A DNA stretch of 7,061 nucleotides. Origin: CAYYJM01 sp964471755. GTDB lineage: Bacteria > Planctomycetota > Planctomycetia > Gemmatales > Gemmataceae. This document shows, one piece after another, positions 1 through 5,507 of the stretch (position 1 is its first letter; every line of letters begins with the position of its first letter). Location of the stretch: the NCBI GenBank assembly GCA_964471755.1, contig CAYYJM010000302.1:1-7061 (forward strand), written 5' to 3'. Position numbers and translations under genes: made by a program. The notes beneath the pieces are model-generated. The model saw only the letters and a program-made list of their open reading frames with translations. It did not search any database and was not told the DNA's origin.

Positions 1-41
1 TTCCATGCTTCTGAACTCCCGCTTCCCCGTGCATTACTTTC

Positions 42-866
42 CTAACATGGGATAATGAACCGGACCGAGCCGTCACCGAAGCAGAAGTTCCCGCCGCTGG
101 TGTGGAAACTATAGAATTCGTCGTTGTTCGCGTTCAGAACCCGAGGGCCGGGGGCGGTGATCCCGTCACTCAGGAACCCCGACAGCTGGACGTAATTCGA
201 CCGCGCCCCCCAGCCGTATCCACTGCCCGGAGTAATCGCGGTGCTGGGCCGCCCGTTGACGTAAGGCACCGGCCCACCGGCCCGTTCGCCGAACATGATC
301 GTGTTCGATAACCCGTCGGTGATCTCTTGAGTCCGGCGGTTCACGTCCTTACCCATCAATCCGTCGCCCTTTACCGGAACGATGCCCGCGGCCACGATGT
401 CCGACTTGACTTGCCGACAGGAGGCGTAATCCCCGGCCCAGCAGGTGAACGGCTTGCCCTTGTCCGTTACGCCCGTCTGAAGGCGGTCGGCCACCGGAGA
501 TGACGGGCACATCATGACCGACAAGGACGTTGAGATCACAATCTTGTTCTGCCCGGCGTCATACCACGGTTTTGTCTGATCGTACTGGTTGAACAGTGCC
601 TGTTGCTCCAGGTACGGCAGCAGCGGGATGCTCCAGGACCGCTCCGCCGGTGGCTTCTTGTCCAGTGAGCCGGCGAAGTAACCGAACGCATTCTCATGAT
701 TGTGCTGAGCGAGTCCGAGTTGTTTGAGGTTGTTGGTGCAACTCATCCTCGCTGCGGCCTCGCGAACCTTCTGCACGGCGGGGAGCAAGAGCCCGATCAG
801 GATTGCGATGATCGCAATGACGACGAGCAATTCAATCAGCGTGAACGCGGAACGATTTCTGCGCAC
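42..866 (-). CDS. DUF1559 type IV pilin-like protein (H-X9-DG)
   Basis: This 274-residue protein belongs to the DUF1559 family, which is greatly expanded in planctomycetes; its exact role is unknown, but it resembles a pseudopilin and is probably displayed at the cell envelope. Residues 7-30 form a class III prepilin signal: the AFTLIELLVV motif has the cleavage point before F8, Glu at mature position +5 (E12) and one long hydrophobic helix. Family marks follow: the helix ending LLPAVQKVREAAAR, NNLKQLGLAQHN near residue 45, SWSIPLLPYLEQQALFNQYD at 77-96, ITDGLSNTIMFGERAG at 182-197, and the C-terminal H255-X9-D265-G266 signature. The start is GTG; it is the only start codon between the upstream gene's stop and the hydrophobic helix, and an AGGGAG ribosome site lies 6 bases before it. 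The protein ends only eight residues after the DG pair, while many relatives continue for 20 or more, so the tail is short. It follows the DUF1549 gene after 15 bases and is probably cotranscribed. Family assignment is firm; function is not. Confidence 0.93.
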   Translation of the reverse strand: MRRNRSAFTLIELLVVIAIIAILIGLLLPAVQKVREAAARMSCTNNLKQLGLAQHNHENAFGYFAGSLDKKPPAERSWSIPLLPYLEQQALFNQYDQTKPWYDAGQNKIVISTSLSVMMCPSSPVADRLQTGVTDKGKPFTCWAGDYASCRQVKSDIVAAGIVPVKGDGLMGKDVNRRTQEITDGLSNTIMFGERAGGPVPYVNGRPSTAITPGSGYGWGARSNYVQLSGFLSDGITAPGPRVLNANNDEFYSFHTSGGNFCFGDGSVRFIIPC

Positions 867-872
867 GGTAGG

Positions 873-878
873 CTCCCT
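873..878 (-). promoter_or_regulatory. Ribosome binding site of the DUF1559 gene
   Basis: On the minus strand the bases read AGGGAG, a good Shine-Dalgarno match, 6 bases upstream of the GTG codon at 866-864. It lies inside the 15-base gap after the DUF1549 gene's TGA (884-882). It supports GTG as the true start. Confidence 0.7.
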
Positions 879-881
879 GTA

Positions 882-2429
882 TCAGTGGTTGGTGTTGAAT
901 TCGATGCTGTTGAGAAGCACCCAGAAGATGTCGGCCAGCGCTCGCGTTGGGTTCTTGTCGGAGCCGCCTTTCTCAACATACTTCACCAGTGGTGCAGACT
1001 CGGCCTCCGTCGGCAGTCGGCCGAGGGCGGCGAGGTAGAGTACCTCGAGCTTACCTTTCGTGCCGAGAAACGGCGCAGTCGCGACCGCTCGGATCACTGG
1101 CGAGCGGGTCGGGTCCGTCAACTTCACGATCAGGCGGCCGTTCATCTGCGACAGGCTCTGCAGAACCGAGCGCTGAGCCGAACCGCTCCGACCGATGCGG
1201 AACGCCGCGCTCACCTGCTTGCGTTCGCGCAGGGCGTTGAGCGGGTCGAGGTCGTCTCGTTCGGCCGACATCCCGGCCGCGATCCGAAGGCTATCGTACA
1301 GTTGCTCGCCCGTCAGACCGCGGACGGCGGCTCGCGCAAACAGTCGCGGTTCGGCGTGGTCTCCTTCCCGCACGACTGAGGAGAACTGATACGCCTTCGA
1401 CTGGACGATCGCGGCAATCAGAAAAGTCAGGTCGAAGCCGCTGGCGGCGAATGTCCGTGCGAGTTCAGCGAGCAACTCGGGATGGCTCGGGGCGTTATCC
1501 TCGCTCAGGTCATCGAGGGGTTCTACCAGGCCCGTGCCGAACAGGTTGGCCCAGATCCGGTTCACGGCGTTGCGAGCGAAGTAGGGGTTGTCCTTGGCCG
1601 TCACCCACGCCGCGAGGACCGTGCGGCCGGTTTCGGGGCCCAGAGTCGCCGGCCAGTTCGGTTCGTCTCCCGTCAGAAGCCGTGGCCGAACCGTCTTCTT
1701 CGTCTCGGGAATGGCCAGTTCGATCCGAACCGGGCCGATGCCGTCAGCCGTCGTCGGCCGTGTGAAGAAGGCGGCGGTCTGCCAGAACTGCTCACGTGTC
1801 CAGCGGGCGAACGGGTGGTTGTGACACTGCGCACAGTCGAGGTTGATCCCGAGGAACGCCCGGGTTGTGTTTGCCGCCAGGCTCTCCGGCTTGAATTCGC
1901 TGGCGGTCAGGAGCGAAAAAGGGGTGGCGGTATCCTCACTCGTTCCGGGCGTCGGCGATGCCACGAGGAGGTCGAGAACGATGCGGTCGTACCCAACCCC
2001 CGCACGCAGGCGGTCGGCGATCCACCGCTCCAAGTCGTCGACCAGCGGCGGCTGTAGCTGGTCCGCCTGCGGTATCCACTCGCGCCGCCAGACAGTCGCC
2101 CAGTGGCGTGCGTAGGCGGCGGATCTCACGAGCCGGGCAACGAGATTGCTCCGCTTGTCGGAGGACCTGTCGTCGATGAAGGCGCGGGCCTCCGCGACGG
2201 TGGGTATCCGGCCAGTGAGGTCGAGGTAGACACGTCGGGCAAAAGTGGCGTCGTCTGCCACGGCAGCGGGCTTGACCTTCTCGGCGTCCCAGCGTGCCGC
2301 CAGATGCCTGTCGATTCGGGCTGCCAGTTCAGAGGGGGCCGGTGGTCCCGCCGCGCAGGGCGAGACCACGCCAAACAGGAAGGAGAACGCCACGGTGAAG
2401 GTTAGCAGGAGGCGTTTGGGATGGATCAT
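882..2429 (-). CDS. Exported DUF1549/DUF1553 domain protein
   Basis: This 515-residue protein carries the DUF1549 domain (about residues 32-230) followed by DUF1553 (about 265-512), a pairing typical of planctomycetes and related bacteria whose biochemical role is unproven. Residues 1-27 look like a Sec signal peptide: a basic start (HPKR), a hydrophobic core, and a likely cut after CAA at 27, so the mature protein should act outside the cytoplasm. The hallmark C199-AQ-C202-H203-NHPF motif is a CxxCH that could bind haem c, though this is not shown for the family. DUF1553 marks include NPYFARNAVNRIWANLFG (281-298), EPLDDLSEDNAPSHPELL (303-320), and the closing LLNSIEF. It lacks the N-terminal PSD1 cytochrome domain of the longer versions. 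The ATG at 2429 is the only start that keeps a whole signal peptide, but no clear Shine-Dalgarno precedes it. The usual DUF1501 partner is not downstream within the window; a DUF1559 gene is. Confidence 0.93.
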   Translation of the reverse strand: MIHPKRLLLTFTVAFSFLFGVVSPCAAGPPAPSELAARIDRHLAARWDAEKVKPAAVADDATFARRVYLDLTGRIPTVAEARAFIDDRSSDKRSNLVARLVRSAAYARHWATVWRREWIPQADQLQPPLVDDLERWIADRLRAGVGYDRIVLDLLVASPTPGTSEDTATPFSLLTASEFKPESLAANTTRAFLGINLDCAQCHNHPFARWTREQFWQTAAFFTRPTTADGIGPVRIELAIPETKKTVRPRLLTGDEPNWPATLGPETGRTVLAAWVTAKDNPYFARNAVNRIWANLFGTGLVEPLDDLSEDNAPSHPELLAELARTFAASGFDLTFLIAAIVQSKAYQFSSVVREGDHAEPRLFARAAVRGLTGEQLYDSLRIAAGMSAERDDLDPLNALRERKQVSAAFRIGRSGSAQRSVLQSLSQMNGRLIVKLTDPTRSPVIRAVATAPFLGTKGKLEVLYLAALGRLPTEAESAPLVKYVEKGGSDKNPTRALADIFWVLLNSIEFNTNH

Positions 2430-2595
2430 CGAGTTCGTCTGGGGTAACGTCGTACCGCATCCTCGGGGGACAATAGGTCGCCAGAGGACGAACGCGGCCG
2501 GGATGGTCGCGAAACGCCGAGCAAATCAGGTGCCGTTCCTCGGTGGCGCTGATTCTCGGAGCCCCGATTTCCCTGGCCGCTCGATCATTCAACGG

Positions 2596-2607
2596 GGTCA
2601 AATGACC
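2596..2607. repeat. Short near-palindrome, possible operator
   Basis: GGTCA-AA-TGACC has perfect 5-base inverted arms around a 2-base centre, about 165 bases upstream of the DUF1549 gene's start. The layout resembles a binding site for a dimeric regulator, but one copy of this size is expected by chance fairly often, and no regulator gene is nearby. Confidence 0.2.
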
Positions 2608-2707
2608 GACGAATCAGGAGTTATGACGATGAGAAGACTCCTCGACCGGTCCCGCTGACACGGTGGAACACCCCTGGCAAGTTCTCCGCCTGAAGGCTTG
2701 GTGTTTT

Positions 2708-2734
2708 AGCGGTGGTCACGCCGTGGCCACCGCT
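2708..2734. repeat. Hairpin A downstream of the vWA gene
   Basis: Bases 2708-2719 pair with 2723-2734 around a 3-base loop. Eleven of the 12 pairs are Watson-Crick. The pair 2716/2726 is G-U if transcribed from the plus strand and an A-C mismatch from the minus strand. It begins about 80 bases past the vWA gene's stop. On the minus strand it is followed by GCTAAAACACC rather than a U-run, so it is not a classical intrinsic terminator for that gene. It could still mark the transcript end or protect the 3' end. Confidence 0.5.
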
Positions 2735-2752
2735 GGCCATGATGTGGCCAGC
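2732..2752. repeat. Hairpin B overlapping hairpin A
   Basis: GCTGGCCA (2732-2739) and TGGCCAGC (2745-2752) are a perfect 8-base inverted repeat with loop TGATG. Its left arm shares 2732-2734 with hairpin A, so the two stems cannot both form completely. On the minus strand this is the first structure met after the vWA stop, about 62 bases on. No U-tract follows. Confidence 0.5.
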
Positions 2753-2814
2753 CGTGCCTGGACATCGAGAACCACTCCTTGCGGATTGCCCCGCGCGGTG
2801 TCCACCGGCGACCG

Positions 2815-4632
2815 TCACTCCAGCACCACGCGCAGCAGCTCGGCCAGGACGCCGGCGAAGGCGGCGAGGCCGACGCTGGCCCGCGAGTGCGGATAGAAAT
2901 CACGAACGTGGTCCGTGTCCGGCCCGAGACCGACGCCGATCAGTCGAAGATGAGGCTCCCGCGCCAGCAGGCGAACGACGTGACGCAAATCCTCCTCGGT
3001 CGAGCGTCGGCCGGCCGGCATGCCATCGCTGACCACGATCAGAATCCGATCGTCGGCCGGGTAGGTGAGCAGCTGCTCGGCCGCCTCGCGCAGACAGGGG
3101 CCGTCGTCGTTGTAACCCGGCACGTTGTTACCGCCGGGCCGACGACCGGCCACCTCCAGCGGCATCTCGCCGACCGCCTGACGGACACGTTCCGTCAGAC
3201 CATCGTGGAAATCGGCGAAGCGGATGAGCCGATCCTGGAAGCCGTTCAGCGCGAACGGAATCTGCAACCGATGCAGAGCCTCGGCCAGGAGAATCGTCCC
3301 GGCCTGGGCCGCGTCCGTCTTCGGGCCGTGCATCGAGCCGGACAGATCGACCAGCAGACTGACGCCCGTCTGGTGGCGATCCGGAATGCTCTTGCGCTGC
3401 CAGAGTTTGTCCCACAGGCGCGGGTCGGCCTCGAAGGCCATCACCCGGCGAAGGTCAAGCCGGTAGCCGCTGCGGTAGCCGGACGTCTCGTGCAGCCGAC
3501 GACGCGGCCGAAGCAGGTCTTCGAGAACGGTCGTCAGGTGGTGCAACTGGCCTGCCACGCGAGCCAGAGCCCGCTCGTAGGTCGAGGTCGGCGGCGGAAA
3601 GTTGAGCCGTGGCGCGGGAGCTGCGGCTCCGGGCTCGGCGATGCCGTAACCGCCGGGCGCCCCGTCGGCGGCCGGCGGCGTGGTCGTGGCCGTGATCATT
3701 GGTCGAGTGCCGGCTCCGGGCCGTTCGCTGGCTGACGAACAGCGTGAACAGGCTCCGAGCATCCGCTCGGCCAGTTCACGCGAGCCCGGCTGGGATTCGC
3801 CCTCCTCGCCCGACTGCGATTGTGCCGCGGAAGCCATCTGCTGCACGGCTTCTCGATCGCCGCCGGACAGCGCCTGCTCGGCCTCGGAGCGTCGGTCCGG
3901 AGCCGAGTCGAGGTAGCGCCGTAGACGCTCGATGTCGTCCTCCAGAAGCCGGGCGGCGATGGGCAGGATGTCGGCCCGGGCGATGCGCACCGCCTCCAGG
4001 GCTCGCAGGCGGGTGAGCATCTCGCGGAACGATGGCGTGTCGCGCGCCGCGACCGCCGGCCAGACCTCGGTGCGGTAGCGATCCAGGATGTCCGCCTCGG
4101 GTGGCAGCGCCAGGTCACTCGATGGCAGCGTGGCCGCGTAGCGTCGCCGGGCCTCACGCGTCTCGGCGAGAGCTTCGGCGACGCGGGGGACGTCGCGGCC
4201 GGACGGCTCCCAGCCACGGAGCGGCTCGCGGGCACATTCGCGGCAGAAGGCGATGAACGCCGGCACCGGCTCCGGCGGCGGTTCCTCGTCGAGTCGGGTC
4301 AGCCAGCGGGCCGTGCCGGGATAGCGGCCGACGATCCAGGCATTGGCACGCGGATCTTCCAGGCCGTTCATCAGCAGCGGCAGCGCTTCGGGAAGAGGGA
4401 AGGGGATCTCGAAGAGAGGATGCCGGGTGACGAAGTAATGGCCGACCTCGTGAGCAAGGACGGCGGCGCACCAGTCGGCTCCGCGGGATCGCAGGTCCTC
4501 CTCCGCGACGACGAGGACACGCCGGGCGGCGTCCCAGGTCCAGCGCGGCCCCAGCTCCACGCCGATGCCGGCGTCCTGGCACAGGCCAGCGGCCAGGGCG
4601 GAGAGGTCGGTCGAGTCGCGGGTCGGATTCAT
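2815..4632 (-). CDS. CobT-like vWA protein with N-terminal zincin motif
   Basis: The protein has 605 residues from the ATG; residue numbers here count from the TTG one codon upstream, which is a less likely start because GGAG lies 8 bases before the ATG. An N-terminal segment carries H62-E63-V64-G65-H66, a zinc metallopeptidase HExxH motif, and N90-GLE93-DPR, whose glutamate is a good candidate third zinc ligand. Residues about 150-270 are charged and helical. Residues 272-350 are a low-complexity linker rich in Ser, Gly, Pro and Ala with a C296-SR-C299 pair. Residues 422-606 are a von Willebrand A domain: the metal-binding D430-L-S432-G-S434-M motif, NGFQDRL near 464-470, NDDG at 509-512, and VVSDGMP at 534-540. 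The spacing and wording resemble the C-terminus of the cobaltochelatase subunit CobT, but no cobalamin gene is nearby. Such proteins usually work with a MoxR-type AAA+ ATPase, and none is adjacent. No signal peptide or membrane segment is seen, so it is probably cytoplasmic. The substrate is unknown. Confidence 0.88.
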   Translation of the reverse strand: MNPTRDSTDLSALAAGLCQDAGIGVELGPRWTWDAARRVLVVAEEDLRSRGADWCAAVLAHEVGHYFVTRHPLFEIPFPLPEALPLLMNGLEDPRANAWIVGRYPGTARWLTRLDEEPPPEPVPAFIAFCRECAREPLRGWEPSGRDVPRVAEALAETREARRRYAATLPSSDLALPPEADILDRYRTEVWPAVAARDTPSFREMLTRLRALEAVRIARADILPIAARLLEDDIERLRRYLDSAPDRRSEAEQALSGGDREAVQQMASAAQSQSGEEGESQPGSRELAERMLGACSRCSSASERPGAGTRPMITATTTPPAADGAPGGYGIAEPGAAAPAPRLNFPPPTSTYERALARVAGQLHHLTTVLEDLLRPRRRLHETSGYRSGYRLDLRRVMAFEADPRLWDKLWQRKSIPDRHQTGVSLLVDLSGSMHGPKTDAAQAGTILLAEALHRLQIPFALNGFQDRLIRFADFHDGLTERVRQAVGEMPLEVAGRRPGGNNVPGYNDDGPCLREAAEQLLTYPADDRILIVVSDGMPAGRRSTEEDLRHVVRLLAREPHLRLIGVGLGPDTDHVRDFYPHSRASVGLAAFAGVLAELLRVVLE

Positions 4633-4709
4633 CAAGGGCGCTCCGGAAAGACGATTCTGGCGTTGCTGCCATTCTCGCCCTGTCCGGCTCGTTCGGCTAC
4701 ACTGCCATC
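4633..4709. promoter_or_regulatory. Divergent promoter region, vWA gene versus nucleotidyltransferase gene
   Basis: These 77 bases lie between the two divergent start codons, so both promoters must sit here or inside the coding sequences. On the plus strand TACACT (4698-4703) matches four of six bases of the -10 consensus and ends 6 bases before the ATG at 4710. That position would give a transcript starting at or near the start codon, which fits the lack of a Shine-Dalgarno for this gene. No matching -35 was seen. On the minus strand no promoter is convincing. The role is inferred from gene layout. Confidence 0.4.
4641..4644 (-). promoter_or_regulatory. Ribosome binding site of the vWA gene
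   Basis: On the minus strand these bases read GGAG, 8 bases before the ATG at 4632-4630 and 5 before the alternative TTG at 4635-4633. The spacing favours the ATG. Confidence 0.55.
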
Positions 4710-5507
4710 ATGAAGACGGCCGCCACCACCCCGGACGCGATGCGTCATCGTCTGCTGGAGGGCGTCCTGCTGCGCCTCGCCCGGTTGCCCGATGCCGGCG
4801 GTCTGGCCCTGCGCGGTGGCATGCTCCTGCGTCACTGGTTCCGGCCGACGCCGCGTCGGGCGCTCGACCTCGACCTCGTCGCTCCGGCACCGCTGACTGT
4901 CGATGAGGCCGTTCGCCGCTACCTGGCGCTGTTCGTCGAGCCGGGCGTCGGCGACGGCGTGACCTTCGATGCTGACCTTCGCGTCGCGGCCATCTGGCAG
5001 CACACAGAGAATTTCGGTGTCCGGATTCATGCGGCCGGCCTCGTCGATGGCGATGAGGCCGAGTGTCAGGTCGATATCACCGGCGGTCCCTGGCCTCGCC
5101 CCACGCCGATTTTCGCCGCGTTGCCCACGGCCTGCGGCCAGCCGGCGTGCGTGTGGACGTGTCGGCCCGAGGCCGTCGTCGGGCAGAAGGTCCAGGCACT
5201 GTGGCAGCACGGCCTGTTCTGCTGGCGACCGAAGGACCTCGACGACCTTCGCCAGCTGACCCGCCTGCCGATGAACGCCGCCGACCTGAGCCGGGCGATC
5301 ACCGCCTACCTGGCCGATGTCGGAGCCGGCGGCGCGGCCGCGCGGGCGCTGTTCGGCCCGGACTCGTGGTGGAGCCTGAAGCGATCCGCGGCCCGCTGGC
5401 TCGATTTCGTCCATGCGTCGCCGGCGTTGGAGGTGCCACGCGATCTGTCGGCCGTCGTGGCCGAGATCCTCGGCGTTCTCGGCCCGGTTCTGGAGGGATT
5501 GCCATGA
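4710..5507 (+). CDS. AbiEii/AbiGii-family nucleotidyltransferase
   Basis: This 265-residue protein matches the AbiEii toxin-type nucleotidyltransferases. Members studied elsewhere bind GTP (AbiEii) or add pyrimidine nucleotides to tRNA 3' ends (the mycobacterial MenT toxins). The fold marks are in order: LRGGMLLRHWF (34-44) with the G36-G37 pair, D53-L54-D55 supplying the two metal-binding aspartates within RRALDLDLV, QVD122-ITGG as a candidate third acidic strand, and EAVVGQK160 followed by WRPKDLDDL (172-180). That last stretch resembles the conserved K ... R-x-KD-x-x-DL helix that ends the AbiEii core. All expected catalytic residues appear intact. No AbiEi-type winged-helix antitoxin gene precedes it; the neighbour upstream is the divergent vWA gene. 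Its stop overlaps the start of the LRR gene as ATGA, so the two are almost certainly cotranscribed and coupled. It has no evident Shine-Dalgarno and may be leaderless. The family is well supported. Toxicity and substrate are not shown, and a housekeeping or other conflict role is possible. Confidence 0.88.
   Translation: MKTAATTPDAMRHRLLEGVLLRLARLPDAGGLALRGGMLLRHWFRPTPRRALDLDLVAPAPLTVDEAVRRYLALFVEPGVGDGVTFDADLRVAAIWQHTENFGVRIHAAGLVDGDEAECQVDITGGPWPRPTPIFAALPTACGQPACVWTCRPEAVVGQKVQALWQHGLFCWRPKDLDDLRQLTRLPMNAADLSRAITAYLADVGAGGAAARALFGPDSWWSLKRSAARWLDFVHASPALEVPRDLSAVVAEILGVLGPVLEGLP
5492..5497 (+). promoter_or_regulatory. Ribosome binding site of the LRR gene
   Basis: GGAGGG inside the last codons of the nucleotidyltransferase gene lies 6 bases before the ATG at 5504. 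Together with the ATGA overlap (5504-5507) it fixes the LRR gene's start and indicates translational coupling. The same frame stays open back to 5063, but that stretch is an out-of-frame reading of the nucleotidyltransferase gene. Confidence 0.8.

Larger units (their letters stand above)
2430..2814. other. Intergenic region, no convincing gene
   Basis: These 385 bases separate the 3' end of the vWA gene from the 5' end of the DUF1549 gene, both read on the minus strand. The part near 2815 holds two overlapping hairpins (listed separately). The part near 2430 should hold the promoter of the DUF1549 gene, but no convincing -35/-10 pair was found by eye. Open frames crossing it are not supported by recognisable protein motifs and run on as antisense or out-of-frame extensions into the DUF1549 gene. 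Confidence 0.7.

Noticed and set aside
2329..2601. Minus-strand frame crossing the 5' end of the DUF1549 gene
   Set aside because: It overlaps the signal-peptide region in another frame and shows no recognisable domain.
2602..2658. Small plus-strand frame with an AGGAG before an inner ATG, encoding a short Arg/Leu peptide upstream of the hairpins
   Set aside because: It looks like a leader peptide with attenuator, but the next plus-strand gene is about 2 kb away, so there is nothing evident to regulate.
2779..3735. Long plus-strand open frame opposite the vWA gene
   Set aside because: It lacks recognisable motifs and lies antisense to a gene with clear HExxH and vWA motifs; long antisense frames are expected in GC-rich coding DNA.
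2815..4632. Cobaltochelatase subunit CobT as the gene's identity
   Set aside because: Only the vWA part is CobT-like; the N-terminus has a zincin motif, and no CobS, CobN or other cobalamin gene is nearby.
4632..5414. Minus-strand open frame opposite the nucleotidyltransferase gene
   Set aside because: It has no motifs, and it overlaps the start of the vWA gene and most of a well-supported gene on the other strand.
5063..5503. N-terminal extension of the LRR protein back to 5063
   Set aside because: It is an Arg-rich out-of-frame reading of the nucleotidyltransferase gene; the ATG at 5504 has a strong ribosome site and begins just before the TIGR02996 domain.
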